Position numbers and translations under genes: made by a program
The notes under the pieces: model-generated
Told to the model about the DNA's origin: nothing
The model's input: only the letters and a program-made list of their open reading frames with translations
Databases searched by the model: none
From: Arthrobacter sp. MYb23
GTDB taxonomy: Bacteria; Actinomycetota; Actinomycetes; Actinomycetales; Micrococcaceae
NCBI RefSeq assembly: GCF_002979775.1
Contig: NZ_PCPR01000004.1
Span: forward strand, 124,001-188,000
Reading direction: 5' to 3'
DNA: 64,000 nt
In this document: positions 12,071 through 20,425 of the stretch, one piece after another
Position numbering within the stretch: position 1 is the stretch's first letter
Layout of the letters: each line of letters starts with the position of its first letter

Positions 12071-12712
12071 CTACTGTTTGATCAGGGGGCTCAGCTTTGA
12101 GGCGCGTTCGGCGGCACCGGTCATGCCGAGGGACTCCAGCCAGTTGCCCAGCATCTGATATCCGCCTTCAGTGAGCACCGATTCCGGGTGGAATTGGACG
12201 CCGCAGAGGGGTGCGGTCTTATGCTGCAGGCCCATCACCACTCCGTTGGTGGTCTCGGCGGTGATCTCCAGAACGTCCGGGATGGAGTCCCGAACCGCTG
12301 CCAGGGAGTGGTAGCGCGTTGCCGTGACGGGTGAGGGGAGACCGGCAAAGACACTCTTGCCTTCGTGCTGGACGGGCGACGTCTTGCCGTGCATGAGTTC
12401 CGGCGCGTGGGTCACCACTCCGCCATAGGCCTCGGCCAGGGCCTGATGTCCCAGGCAGACACCAAACATGGGCTTGGCGGCCTCGCCACACCATTTGATG
12501 AGCTCGATGCAGACGCCGGCTTCGGCTGGGGTGCCGGGGCCGGGGGATACCAGGACGCCGTCGCGGCTTGCTGCCAGCTCTATGGCCTCGGCAAGTGTCA
12601 CGTCGTCGTTGCGGACAACCGTCGTCTCGGCGCCAAGTTCCTGGAGGTACCCCACCAGCGTGTAGACAAAGCTGTCGTAGTTATCCACTACAAGAATTTT
12701 TGTTGTGCTCAT
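12071..12712 (-). CDS. trpG: Glutamine amidotransferase, anthranilate/aminodeoxychorismate synthase component II
   Basis: A 213-residue class I glutaminase subunit that supplies ammonia to chorismate-using synthases for tryptophan or folate. The catalytic Cys is in FGVCLGHQ near residue 83 and the His-Glu pair in GVQFHPESV near 172; the oxyanion region SPGPGTP is present. I used the ATG giving MSTTKILVVDNYDSF, because anything further upstream is not family-like. Its ATG overlaps the stop of the small membrane protein. No component I gene is nearby. A TrpG-like gene beside pknB is conserved in actinobacteria. Confidence 0.93.
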   Translation of the reverse strand: MSTTKILVVDNYDSFVYTLVGYLQELGAETTVVRNDDVTLAEAIELAASRDGVLVSPGPGTPAEAGVCIELIKWCGEAAKPMFGVCLGHQALAEAYGGVVTHAPELMHGKTSPVQHEGKSVFAGLPSPVTATRYHSLAAVRDSIPDVLEITAETTNGVVMGLQHKTAPLCGVQFHPESVLTEGGYQMLGNWLESLGMTGAAERASKLSPLIKQ

Positions 12713-12879
12713 GGCTGTTGCACTAAACCAATCGTTGAGTCGGTCAGAGTGGTGAATTGGGAAAACCACGGGAAAAGGAACTCGACCATCAGCACCAGGG
12801 CTATACCCACCAGTACCAGGGTTGTCAGGATCCGCACCCACAAGGGTCCCGGAAGATGACGGAAGATCCACGCGTACAT
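12709..12879 (-). CDS. Small membrane protein, 56 residues
   Basis: A short gene between the sortase and trpG. It begins MYAWIFRHLPGPLWVRIL and has one hydrophobic helix at about residues 16-38, with a polar C-terminus. A ribosome site (GGAAAGGGG) lies six bases upstream, inside the end of the sortase gene. Its stop overlaps the trpG start as ATGA, so all three genes look translationally linked. I recognise no named family. Strict packing with its neighbours is the main support. Confidence 0.75.
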   Translation of the reverse strand: MYAWIFRHLPGPLWVRILTTLVLVGIALVLMVEFLFPWFSQFTTLTDSTIGLVQQP

Positions 12880-12882
12880 TCG

Positions 12883-13695
12883 TTACCCCTTTCCGTGTGC
12901 CCGGGCTACTTGGGCGGCAATTTCCGATGGCGGTCCCGCTGAGGCAGGTTGCCAACTATCCAGCATTGAGTACGCGATGATGCGTTCCTGTGCCCCGAAC
13001 CGCGGGTTGCAACTCGTCATGGTGAGGATACTTTCCGTGGGCTGGACTCCCGCTTCGGTGGGAACGGGCATCAGGACGTCTGTTCGGTCAGGGAGCACGA
13101 TCTGGTTATTTCGGAAGACGTAGGTGTAATAACCGTCTGCAGTCTGGATGTAGATCTTGTCCCCGGGAACCAGGGTGTGGATGTTGTCCAGTACAGCGCC
13201 GTGGGTTTGACGGTGGCCGGCCACGGCGAAGTTGCCCGGGGCGCCAGGCATGCTGGTGCTTCCGTAGTGGCCCAGTCCCAGCGTGTCCAGAACGTCCGAG
13301 CCGGTGCCTTCGATGATGGGCCGTGTGTAGTCCGGGCCGAAGCGGGGAATGTACATGATCCCGATCATCCCCGCGTAGGCGGGAGCCGGCGTCACCACGG
13401 GAGGCCCATAATCCACAGGGGCGGCAGGTGCAGCAGGGGTTACCGGGCCGGAGAATTCCTGCGCGAAGCTCTTGACGGCCTCGGTCTGCTTGGCGTCTGC
13501 TTCCACGTTGGTCCACCACAGCTCCCAGCCAACAAAGAGGAGCAGGACGATCCCTGCTGTAATGAGCAGTTCGCCCAGGATCTGGCTGATTTTGCGGATG
13601 ACGTCAGAAGCCCGAAGTCGCTTGCGCGGGCGCAGTTCCTGCCCCTGGCGGGCGGACGGCATGGCTGAAGCCGCCGTCTGCTGCTGATGCGCCAC
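12883..13695 (-). CDS. Class E-like sortase
   Basis: A membrane-anchored cysteine transpeptidase that joins surface proteins to the cell wall. Of 270 residues, about 41-57 form the membrane anchor, after a basic cytoplasmic head. The catalytic His161 is in AGHRQTHG, Cys229 in LTMTSCNPRF and the Arg is about 238. I chose the GTG at 13695 because AAGGAG lies five bases before it; an ATG at 13710 overlaps that ribosome site. No substrate with a sorting signal was noticed in the window. First gene of the operon with the 56-residue protein and trpG. Confidence 0.9.
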   Translation of the reverse strand: MAHQQQTAASAMPSARQGQELRPRKRLRASDVIRKISQILGELLITAGIVLLLFVGWELWWTNVEADAKQTEAVKSFAQEFSGPVTPAAPAAPVDYGPPVVTPAPAYAGMIGIMYIPRFGPDYTRPIIEGTGSDVLDTLGLGHYGSTSMPGAPGNFAVAGHRQTHGAVLDNIHTLVPGDKIYIQTADGYYTYVFRNNQIVLPDRTDVLMPVPTEAGVQPTESILTMTSCNPRFGAQERIIAYSMLDSWQPASAGPPSEIAAQVARAHGKG

Positions 13696-13867
13696 AAGGT
13701 CTCCTTGCATAGGGCGCGGGCGGCACAGGCGGACCCCCGGTTGCGGCTAGACTTGACAGCTAGAACCAACCCGGAACGCCGTGTGGCCGTTAACCGCTGG
13801 AAATTTCCTTCCTGCAGGATATCAAGGCTGGCGCGAACGGGTATTAACCGAACAGCCAGGAGGATCC

Positions 13868-14122
13868 GTGCCCGAGTCCAAGCCCCGCAAGCGGCCTGCC
13901 CGTCAGGCCCAGCAGACTTCCGCAGCACAGCAGTACAGGCCCAATCCGGTCTGGTACAAGGCTGTCATGTTCGGCTTGATGATCCTCGGCCTGATCTGGA
14001 TCATCACTTTCTACATCACTGAGGGCCAGTTCCCCGTCCGCGAGTGGGCCTCGTGGAACATCGTGGCAGGCTTTGGTATCGCGATCGTCGGCTTCCTCAT
14101 GACCACCCGCTGGCGCTCCTAG
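13868..14122 (+). CDS. crgA: Cell division protein CrgA
   Basis: An 84-residue membrane protein that helps assemble the divisome and, in streptomycetes, restrains FtsZ ring formation. A basic N-terminus (KPRKRPARQ) is followed by two membrane helices at about residues 33-52 and 63-80, with the conserved RPNPVWYK segment just before the first. The GTG start is preceded by AGGAGG. It is divergent from the sortase operon, as expected for actinobacterial order. Confidence 0.93.
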   Translation: MPESKPRKRPARQAQQTSAAQQYRPNPVWYKAVMFGLMILGLIWIITFYITEGQFPVREWASWNIVAGFGIAIVGFLMTTRWRS

Positions 14123-14167
14123 GGAAACCCCACCTCACATTTCCGTGCCCGTGAACGTCTACAAGAT

Positions 14168-14677
14168 ATGAGCATCCGGCACACCACCATGGATTCCCCG
14201 TTGGGGCAGTTGACGCTGACTGCCCGCGGGGAATTTTTGACGGGCATCTTCTACGAAGGTCACTGGCATATGCCTCCACCGGACTACTTCGGAGTTCCCG
14301 TGGGACTCCAGGATCCAGTCTTTAATGTGACCAGGGTTGAACTCGAGGAGTATCTCGATGGCCACCGCACTGATTTCGATGTCCCTTTAGAGGCACGCGG
14401 GAACCCCTTCCAGGAGAAGGTCTGGTCGCGGCTCCAAACCATCCCTTTTGGGGAGACTGTCAGCTACGGCGAGCTGGCCGCAGAGCTGGGGGATCCCCAT
14501 CTTGCTCAAGCCGTTGGCTCAGCCGTCGGAAGGAACCCCATCAGCATCATCATCCCGTGCCACCGTGTAGTGGGTCGCAAGGGCCAGCTGACCGGGTACG
14601 CGGGTGGTCTCCCCAACAAACGCCTCCTTCTGGAACTGGAAGAACCGGCCACTGTGCGGGAAGGCAAGCTTTTCTGA
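14168..14677 (+). CDS. ogt: Methylated-DNA--protein-cysteine methyltransferase (first copy)
   Basis: A 169-residue suicide repair protein that moves the methyl group from O6-methylguanine to its own cysteine. The acceptor is Cys131 in IPCHRVVG, followed by the GYAGG turn, and the helix-turn-helix region GETVSYGELA is present. Its stop (TGA) shares bases with the ATG of the sigma factor, so this repair enzyme heads a coupled unit of alkylation-repair genes. No strong ribosome site is visible, which may mean a leader-poor or weakly translated message. Confidence 0.93.
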   Translation: MSIRHTTMDSPLGQLTLTARGEFLTGIFYEGHWHMPPPDYFGVPVGLQDPVFNVTRVELEEYLDGHRTDFDVPLEARGNPFQEKVWSRLQTIPFGETVSYGELAAELGDPHLAQAVGSAVGRNPISIIIPCHRVVGRKGQLTGYAGGLPNKRLLLELEEPATVREGKLF

Positions 14678-15207
14678 TGGAGCCAGAGCAGGCGGCAATC
14701 AAGAAGCCTTTCGAGGCCGTAGTCCAGGAACAGGGGGCCACGGTGCTCCGGGTTTGCCGTGCTGTCCTCGGCGTACACGATGCCGACGACGCCTGGTCCG
14801 ATACCTTCCTGGCGGCCCTACAGTCGTATCCGGACCTTCCACCGGAGGCGAACGTGCAGGCTTGGTTGGTCACCATTGCACATCACAAGTGCATCGACCA
14901 TCTGCGTGCCGGGAGTCGTCGTGCCCTCCCTGTGGACTCTCCGCCTGAGCAGCCTTCACGCCTTGGCATTCCCGGTGATGGACACGCGGAACTGCTGGAC
15001 GCCGTCACGGGCCTTCCACCCAAGCAACGCCAGGCCGTCGCTTATCACTACCTTGCGGGTCTTCCTTATAAGGATGTCGCAGCGCTGCTGGGAGGCACGC
15101 CCGACGCCGCCCGACGCGCGGGTGCCGACGGCGTGAAATCACTCCGCAATGCCCTTGCTGATCTTCCTGCACTGGCGCATTCACTTTCGAAAGGAGAGCT
15201 CCGATGA
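14677..15207 (+). CDS. Sigma-70 family RNA polymerase sigma factor
   Basis: A 176-residue two-domain sigma factor. Region 2 covers about residues 11-85 (VLGVHDADDAWSDTFLAAL, then AWLVTIAHHKCIDHLRAG) and region 4 about 105-165 (LPPKQRQAVAYHYLAGLPY, then DVAALLGGTPDAARRAGADG). It is wedged between two methylguanine methyltransferase genes, overlapping each by one to four bases. A role in switching on alkylation repair is inference. No separate anti-sigma gene is present. I used the ATG at 14677 because translation coupling fits. Confidence 0.9.
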   Translation: MEPEQAAIKKPFEAVVQEQGATVLRVCRAVLGVHDADDAWSDTFLAALQSYPDLPPEANVQAWLVTIAHHKCIDHLRAGSRRALPVDSPPEQPSRLGIPGDGHAELLDAVTGLPPKQRQAVAYHYLAGLPYKDVAALLGGTPDAARRAGADGVKSLRNALADLPALAHSLSKGELR

Positions 15208-15833
15208 CACTTGAAGCAAGCCCTGATCACGCAGAGGTCGCATCGCTCCTTGAGCCCCTCGATGTTGGTCTCGAACCCGCACTTGCCAGCCTCCATGCCC
15301 GGCTGGCTCTGGACGCACAACTTATCCACACCTTGGACATCGCGTACCGGATAGTGGACTCACCGGTAGGAAAACTCCTCCTCGCCGCCACGGACCGTGG
15401 AATCATCCGTGTTGCCTTCGAACTGGAGAACCACGGGGATGTCCTGCAGCTTCTGGCCAACACCATCAGTCCACGGATCCTTCAGGCCCCGGCACGCCTG
15501 GATGATGCTGCGCGGCAACTCGACGAATACTTCGCCGGCACCAGGAGGGAGTTTGATCTGACCCTCGATTTCCGCCTGTCCCGCGGGTTCCGCTTGAACG
15601 TCCTGCAGCACCTGCCCCGCATCGCTTACGGCCGCACGGAAAGCTACGCGGAAGTCGCCTTGGCGGCCGGCAGTCCCAATGCGGTACGTGCCGTCGGGAC
15701 CGCCTGTGCAACCAACCCACTGCCCGTGATCGTGCCCTGCCACCGCGTAGTGAAGTCGGACGGCAGCTTCGGCGGCTACCTTGGCGGAAGTGAAGCCAAA
15801 CGAGCACTGCTTACACTCGAGGCAGCGGCGTGA
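15204..15833 (+). CDS. Methylated-DNA--protein-cysteine methyltransferase with N-terminal extension (second copy)
   Basis: A 209-residue protein whose C-terminal 165 residues form an Ogt/Ada-type methyltransferase domain, with acceptor Cys179 in VPCHRVVKS and the GGYLGG turn. The first 45 residues are acidic and helical-looking and are not part of the enzyme fold. It overlaps the sigma gene as ATGA. By analogy with Ada, where methylation of a cysteine activates transcription, this protein could pass an alkylation signal to the sigma factor. That is inference from gene order. Confidence 0.9.
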   Translation: MTLEASPDHAEVASLLEPLDVGLEPALASLHARLALDAQLIHTLDIAYRIVDSPVGKLLLAATDRGIIRVAFELENHGDVLQLLANTISPRILQAPARLDDAARQLDEYFAGTRREFDLTLDFRLSRGFRLNVLQHLPRIAYGRTESYAEVALAAGSPNAVRAVGTACATNPLPVIVPCHRVVKSDGSFGGYLGGSEAKRALLTLEAAA

Positions 15834-16546
15834 ACGAGGACGCCCTCTTTCCGCTGGAGCTGGTACAGCCGGAAAACCACGACGCCGGTCCCCGCCAGAT
15901 TGCCCCAGGTGCCGTTCATGTTCCTGGCTGGCTGACTCTGGAGCAGCAGCGGTGGATAGTGAACCGCTTTGGTGAGTGGACGCACGGACCTGTTCCTCTG
16001 CGGGCCGCCACGCTTCCTGGTGGGCACCAGATGTCCGTACGTACCGTGTGCCTCGGCTGGCACTGGCAGCCCTACCGTTACTCACGGGAAGCCACCGACG
16101 TCAACGGCCGGCCCGTGCTGGACTTCCCTGACTGGATGGTCCGCTTGGGAAGGAAGGCGGTTGCGGCTGCCTATACGTCCGGTGACGACATTGATGAGTC
16201 GTTGAGCGCCTCTGCCGATGGGTACACTCCCGACGCCGCACTGGTGAACTTCTACGGCGATGGCGCTGCAATGGGGATGCATCAGGACAAAGATGAGCGC
16301 TCCAGTGACCCCGTGGTGTCCCTCAGCATCGGTGAGACGTGCATCTTCCGCTTCGGCAACACCAAGACCCGTACCAAGCCGTACACGGACGTCGAACTCC
16401 GCTCCGGAGACCTCTTCGTCTTTGGTGGGGCGTCCCGGTTCGCCTATCACGGCATTCCCAAGGTCCTCCCTGGAACGGCTCCTGGGGATTGCGGCCTGTC
16501 ACACGGGCGGATCAACATCACCATGCGGGTCACAGGACTATCTTGA
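15830..16546 (+). CDS. alkB: AlkB-like 2-oxoglutarate/Fe(II) dioxygenase
   Basis: A 238-residue oxidative demethylase that removes alkyl groups from 1-methyladenine and 3-methylcytosine. Iron ligands are His151 and Asp153 in HQDKDE plus a downstream His in FAYHGI. The two arginines that hold 2-oxoglutarate and substrate are in HGRINITMRV. The fold motif LVNFYGDGAAMGM is typical. The GTG start overlaps the preceding stop, so it belongs to the same repair operon. Confidence 0.93.
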   Translation: MNEDALFPLELVQPENHDAGPRQIAPGAVHVPGWLTLEQQRWIVNRFGEWTHGPVPLRAATLPGGHQMSVRTVCLGWHWQPYRYSREATDVNGRPVLDFPDWMVRLGRKAVAAAYTSGDDIDESLSASADGYTPDAALVNFYGDGAAMGMHQDKDERSSDPVVSLSIGETCIFRFGNTKTRTKPYTDVELRSGDLFVFGGASRFAYHGIPKVLPGTAPGDCGLSHGRINITMRVTGLS

Positions 16547-16736
16547 CGCGGACTCCCGGACCCCGAGCCTAGAAGGTGCCAGAACGGCGCCGGGTCCCTG
16601 AACGTAGCAGGAGCCATGAACCTCGCAGAAGCTTTCAACGGCCCGGTAGTCCGAATGTCAGAGGCACCGGGCAGAATATCCCCAGAAGCAAATAATTTGC
16701 CGATGCTCCTGGAGTTTCGGCCGCAGAGGAGCGTTC

Positions 16737-17336
16737 ATGAGCCCGGATAACGGCATCATTATTGGCGACGATGGCCTTGCCCGTCCCCTGTGGGCAGCCT
16801 CGGACCCCCTCATGCAGGCCTACTACGATCACGAGTGGGGCATGCCCGTCCGCGACGAGCAGGGCATGTACGAACGCATCAGTCTTGAAGCATTCCAAGC
16901 CGGTCTTTCCTGGGCCACCATCCTGCGGAAGCGGGACTCGTTCCGGAAGGCCTTCCTGGATTTCCATCCGGAAAGCGTTGCCGCCTTTACGGAAGCCGAC
17001 GTCGAACGGCTCATGTTGGACGCCGGGATCGTGCGCAACCGCCTCAAGATCCGAGCGGCCATCACTAATGCCAAGGCAACCATCGCGCTCCGTGATGAGG
17101 GTGGCTTGGTGGATTTCGTCTGGTCCTTCCAGCCCGAAAGCACCCCGGAGCCCCGAACGTTTGCCGATATCCCCACAAGCTCTCCTGAGTCGATCGCCCT
17201 CTCCAAGGCGCTCCGCAAGAAAGGTTTCGCGTTCGTCGGGCCCACCACCATGTACGCCTTGATGGAAGCAATCGGAATCATTGACACACATCTGGTGGAT
17301 AGCCATCGCCGTGGAACATCCGGCGTGTGGATCTGA
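16737..17336 (+). CDS. tag: DNA-3-methyladenine glycosylase I (Tag family) with altered zinc site
   Basis: A 199-residue base-excision enzyme that removes 3-methyladenine. The family regions YYDHEWGMPV and EAFQAGLSWATIL are clear. In E. coli Tag zinc is held by Cys4, His17, His175 and Cys179. Here the first Cys position reads RPLW, the His17 position is Tyr (YYD) and the last Cys is Ser (THLVDS), leaving only one ligand. The zinc-free variant may be stable by other means. It lies 190 bases after alkB with AGAGGAG upstream, and closes the repair cluster. Confidence 0.9.
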   Translation: MSPDNGIIIGDDGLARPLWAASDPLMQAYYDHEWGMPVRDEQGMYERISLEAFQAGLSWATILRKRDSFRKAFLDFHPESVAAFTEADVERLMLDAGIVRNRLKIRAAITNAKATIALRDEGGLVDFVWSFQPESTPEPRTFADIPTSSPESIALSKALRKKGFAFVGPTTMYALMEAIGIIDTHLVDSHRRGTSGVWI

Positions 17337-18122
17337 GCGAGCCCCTGGCTCCGGGCGTAAGCCTTCCGCGACGAACCCGTAGTTGTTCGCGAATACCTCA
17401 CGATCTTGTCCACAGAAGTGGGGAACTTTATCCACAGGCGTGGATAAAGTCTGTGGACATCAACGTATTTCCCACGGAATCGCCGAGTTGCCGCCGGTTT
17501 TGACACGTACATGCCCAGTGAAGACTTATACCCACTGTGTACAGCGCTGTGGATAGTGCCCCAAGCTTCACCGTATGTTCAACATCCTGGGATTGCCGGA
17601 TTTGCTAAAGGCCCCTTCGGTGATCCTCGACGAGCACTCCAGCACGGTTCACGCCTTGACTGGCGTCGGGTGGAGAGCAGAGACAGTTACCCACTTAACA
17701 ACAGCCCCCTACCCACAAGTTATCCACAGGTGGGGAAAACTTGTGGGTTTCAATCCCGGAATCGCCGCCGTGCTGGGCTGCATTGGCCATCCATGACGGT
17801 GAACTACACGGCTGTAAGTTATTAACATTGTTGATAAGCCTGTTGATAGACGGCCCTCCAGGGCGTAATTAACATGGTTATCCACAGAAGCACCTCCAGG
17901 ACCCCTGTTGTCCACATATTCGACTGTCTCGGGGACAAAGTTATCCACAGTTGTGGAGAAATTCATGCCTTTCGGGGGATATCTACCGCTCTGACGCTTC
18001 CAACGAGGGGATGTGGGTCTAACTACACTGATGTAAGTTACGCACAGTGTGGATAACGCTTGTGGATAACCAGTTAAATGCCCCCTCCGGTCCACTATGT
18101 CTTCAGGGCGTACCGTGGTGCC
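17337..18122. other. Non-coding DnaA-box cluster
   Basis: About 790 bases with no convincing gene. Six exact TTATCCACA boxes lie at 17428 (+), 17720 (+), 17878 (+), 17941 (+), 18048 (-) and 18061 (-). One-mismatch boxes include 17406, 17439, 17549 and 17908. Between them the DNA is locally AT-rich (around 17810-17875). It is about 18 kb from dnaA, so it is not the main origin. It could titrate DnaA, regulate its reactivation, or be a former or auxiliary origin; which one cannot be told from sequence. Confidence 0.8.
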
Positions 18123-18743
18123 ATGAAGAGCGACTTCAAGAAGCAGATCCAGACCTACGGCGCCAAGCGCGGCGTATTTTCTGTGGTGACCGTTCCCCGG
18201 CTCAAGTTTTTGATGATCGACGGGCACGGGGACCCCAACACCGCGCAGGCGTACAAGGACGCGTTGACCACGCTTTACCCCGTTGCCTACAAGCTGAAGT
18301 TCTTCAGCAAAACGGAACTGGGGCAGGATTACGGTGTCATGCCCTTGGAAGCGCTGTGGTGGTCGGATGACATGGAGTCCTTCACCAGTGCCAGGGACAA
18401 GTCACGCTGGGACTGGACGCTCATGAACATGGTTCCTGATTGGATCACCCGCGAGCACTTTGAAGCCGCACGTCAGGCCGTCGCCAAAAAGGGCGAGGCC
18501 CCGGCATTGGAAGCAATCCGCCTCGAGTCGCTGGAGGAGGGGCTGAGCGTGCAGACACTCCACGTAGGTCCCTACGACGACGAAGGGCCCGTGCTGGAGG
18601 AGATGCACAACGCCTTCATTCCGTCGCAGTCATTGACCATGACCGGCAGGCACCATGAGATCTATCTCGGGGATCCTCGCCGCACGGCACCGGAAAGGCT
18701 CAAGACCATCCTGAGGCAGCCGGTCACTCCGGACGCCGGCTAG
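18123..18743 (+). CDS. GyrI-like small-molecule binding domain protein
   Basis: A 206-residue protein resembling the GyrI-like/SOUL-type ligand-binding fold found in stand-alone form and in MerR/AraC effector domains. Supporting segments are FLMIDGHGDPNTAQAYKDAL near the N-terminus, an LEALWW segment in the middle and a C-terminal HHEIYLGDPRRTAPERLKT stretch often seen in this group. There is no DNA-binding domain. The ATG at 18123 follows the DnaA-box block directly, so its promoter must lie within or between those boxes. Substrate is unknown. Confidence 0.78.
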   Translation: MKSDFKKQIQTYGAKRGVFSVVTVPRLKFLMIDGHGDPNTAQAYKDALTTLYPVAYKLKFFSKTELGQDYGVMPLEALWWSDDMESFTSARDKSRWDWTLMNMVPDWITREHFEAARQAVAKKGEAPALEAIRLESLEEGLSVQTLHVGPYDDEGPVLEEMHNAFIPSQSLTMTGRHHEIYLGDPRRTAPERLKTILRQPVTPDAG

Positions 18744-18793
18744 AGCAACGGCTAGCCCAACGTCACGGGCTAAGGGGGACAGCGGACAGCCTT

Positions 18794-18850
18794 GTAGCTA
18801 GGAGGCGTCGCCGTGGCTAGGAGGCTTCGCCGTAACTAGGGGGCGTCGCC
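18794..18850. repeat. Three tandem 19-base repeats
   Basis: Units at 18794-18812, 18813-18831 and 18832-18850 read GTAGCTAGGAGGCGTCGCC with one to three changes each. They lie between the convergent GyrI-like and rhomboid genes, right at the rhomboid stop. Confidence 0.85.
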
Positions 18851-18852
18851 CA

Positions 18853-19707
18853 TCATCCAGCGGTGACGCGGAACCAGGTCACCACTGCCAGCAGACCTGC
18901 CACCAGAACGAGTCCTCCGGCTTGGAGAAGGGCCTGGTTCTTGCCTTTGGGAGCGTAGGCGATCGCGGCAGCAGCGAGTCCGCCGGTGATCAGGCCGCCC
19001 AAGTGTGCCTGCCAGGCAATGCTGGGGACAAAGAAGCCGATTGCGCCATTGATGGCGATCAGGACCCAGAGTTGTTTGGTTTCGCCGCCGCGGTGACGTT
19101 GGACCACCAGCATGGCGCCGAACAAACCGAAGATGGCCCCGGAGGCTCCCACCACGCCAATGACAGGGAACGTTGGAGTCAGCAGGAGATAAGCGGCCGA
19201 ACCACCAATAGCGGACAGCAAATAAACCGCCAGGAATCGGATCCGCCCGAGCAAAGGCTCAAGGGCTTGTCCGAAGATCCACAGCGTGTACATGTTCAGG
19301 ACGATGTGAAGCAGGAAACCCTGCGAGTGAAGGAAGGCTGCCGTGAGCATGCGCCAAGGCTCGCTGGCGGCAGCATAGTTCGCGAAGGCAAAGTTCTGGA
19401 AAACGGCGTCGCCCGGCACGATCCACTGAAGGATGTAAACCAGCACGCACAACCCGATGATCGTAAAAGTCACCAAAGGCCGGCCCACTGCCAAGGCGCC
19501 GCCGTACGGCGACCGGTACACCGGCGTCGTACGTTTTTGTTCGTTGACACAGTCAACGCATTGGAATCCGACGGCGGCCGTCCGCTGGCATTCGGGGCAC
19601 GCAGGGCGCCCGCAGCGCTGGCACCGCACATAGGAGGGCCTGTCCGGGTGCCTGGGGCACACCGGAATATCAGCGGACGGCTCGGCCGACGGAATTCCGT
19701 AACTCAT
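18853..19707 (-). CDS. Rhomboid-family intramembrane serine protease with N-terminal zinc-binding head
   Basis: A 284-residue polytopic protease. The first 50 residues hold paired cysteines and a histidine (CPRHPDRPSYVRCQRCGRPAC, then CPEC and CVDC) like a B-box zinc finger. Six to seven membrane helices follow. The catalytic Ser is in GASGAIFGLFG and the catalytic His in WQAHLGGL; the HILLNM-type motif appears as LLHIVLNMYTLW. Substrates are unknown. It is followed closely upstream by ppiA on the same strand, with about 20 bases between them, so the pair is probably an operon. Confidence 0.92.
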   Translation of the reverse strand: MSYGIPSAEPSADIPVCPRHPDRPSYVRCQRCGRPACPECQRTAAVGFQCVDCVNEQKRTTPVYRSPYGGALAVGRPLVTFTIIGLCVLVYILQWIVPGDAVFQNFAFANYAAASEPWRMLTAAFLHSQGFLLHIVLNMYTLWIFGQALEPLLGRIRFLAVYLLSAIGGSAAYLLLTPTFPVIGVVGASGAIFGLFGAMLVVQRHRGGETKQLWVLIAINGAIGFFVPSIAWQAHLGGLITGGLAAAAIAYAPKGKNQALLQAGGLVLVAGLLAVVTWFRVTAG

Positions 19708-19728
19708 GAGCTCTGGTTCAGCCTGTGG

Positions 19729-20271
19729 CTAGAGCTGTTCGATGTCGATGCTGTTGATGACAACGTCTTCAACCGGGCGGTCGCCCATGCCGGTGCGGAC
19801 AGACTCGATCGCGTCCACAACCTTGCGGGATTCCTCATCCGTTACCTCGCCGAAGATGCTGTGCTTGCCGAACAGCCAGTCGGTGTTCACGGTGGTGATG
19901 AAGAACTGTGACCCGTTGGTGCCCTTGCCCATCTGGATGCCGGCGTTGGCCATAGCAAGCTTGTACGGAGCGTTGAAGGTCAGTTCCGGGTGGATTTCGT
20001 CGTCGAACTGGTAGCCGGGGCCACCCACGCCGCGTCCCAGCGGATCGCCTGCCTGGATCATGAAGTCTTTGATGATCCGGTGGAAGATGGTGCCGTCGTA
20101 AAGGGGGGTGCCGGTCTTGTCTTCGCCGGTTTCCGGGTGGTTCCAGGACTTTTCGCCCGTAGCCAGGCCAACAAAGTTGGCGACCGTCTTGGGGGCGTGG
20201 TTGCCGAAGAGGTCAACCTTGATGTCGCCGAGGCTTGTGTGGATCGTTGCTTTTGCGGTTGCGATGGTCAT
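19729..20271 (-). CDS. ppiA: Cyclophilin-type peptidyl-prolyl cis-trans isomerase
   Basis: A 180-residue cytoplasmic prolyl isomerase that speeds protein folding. Core motifs are FHRIIKDFMIQAGDP, GTNGSQFFITT and FGEVTDEE. I took the ATG giving MTIATAKATIHTSLGDIKV, as the in-frame upstream stretch does not match the family. The location between the gyrase and crgA blocks agrees with ppiA order in mycobacteria. Confidence 0.94.
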   Translation of the reverse strand: MTIATAKATIHTSLGDIKVDLFGNHAPKTVANFVGLATGEKSWNHPETGEDKTGTPLYDGTIFHRIIKDFMIQAGDPLGRGVGGPGYQFDDEIHPELTFNAPYKLAMANAGIQMGKGTNGSQFFITTVNTDWLFGKHSIFGEVTDEESRKVVDAIESVRTGMGDRPVEDVVINSIDIEQL

Positions 20272-20425
20272 GGCCCCATTCTTCCATGCAGGGTCAACGC
20301 CAGGACGGCTGTAAAGCCGGTTCCGCGCTCGGTGAAATCCGGGACCAACTCGGACGGATGAATAGCCGGTGTTCCACAAGCGACGTAGGCTAGCAACAAA
20401 CGAGCATGTGTATCGGGAGGTAGTT

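Noticed and set aside
15322..15330. Exact DnaA box within the second methyltransferase gene
   Set aside because: A single isolated copy in coding sequence with no neighbours; probably chance.
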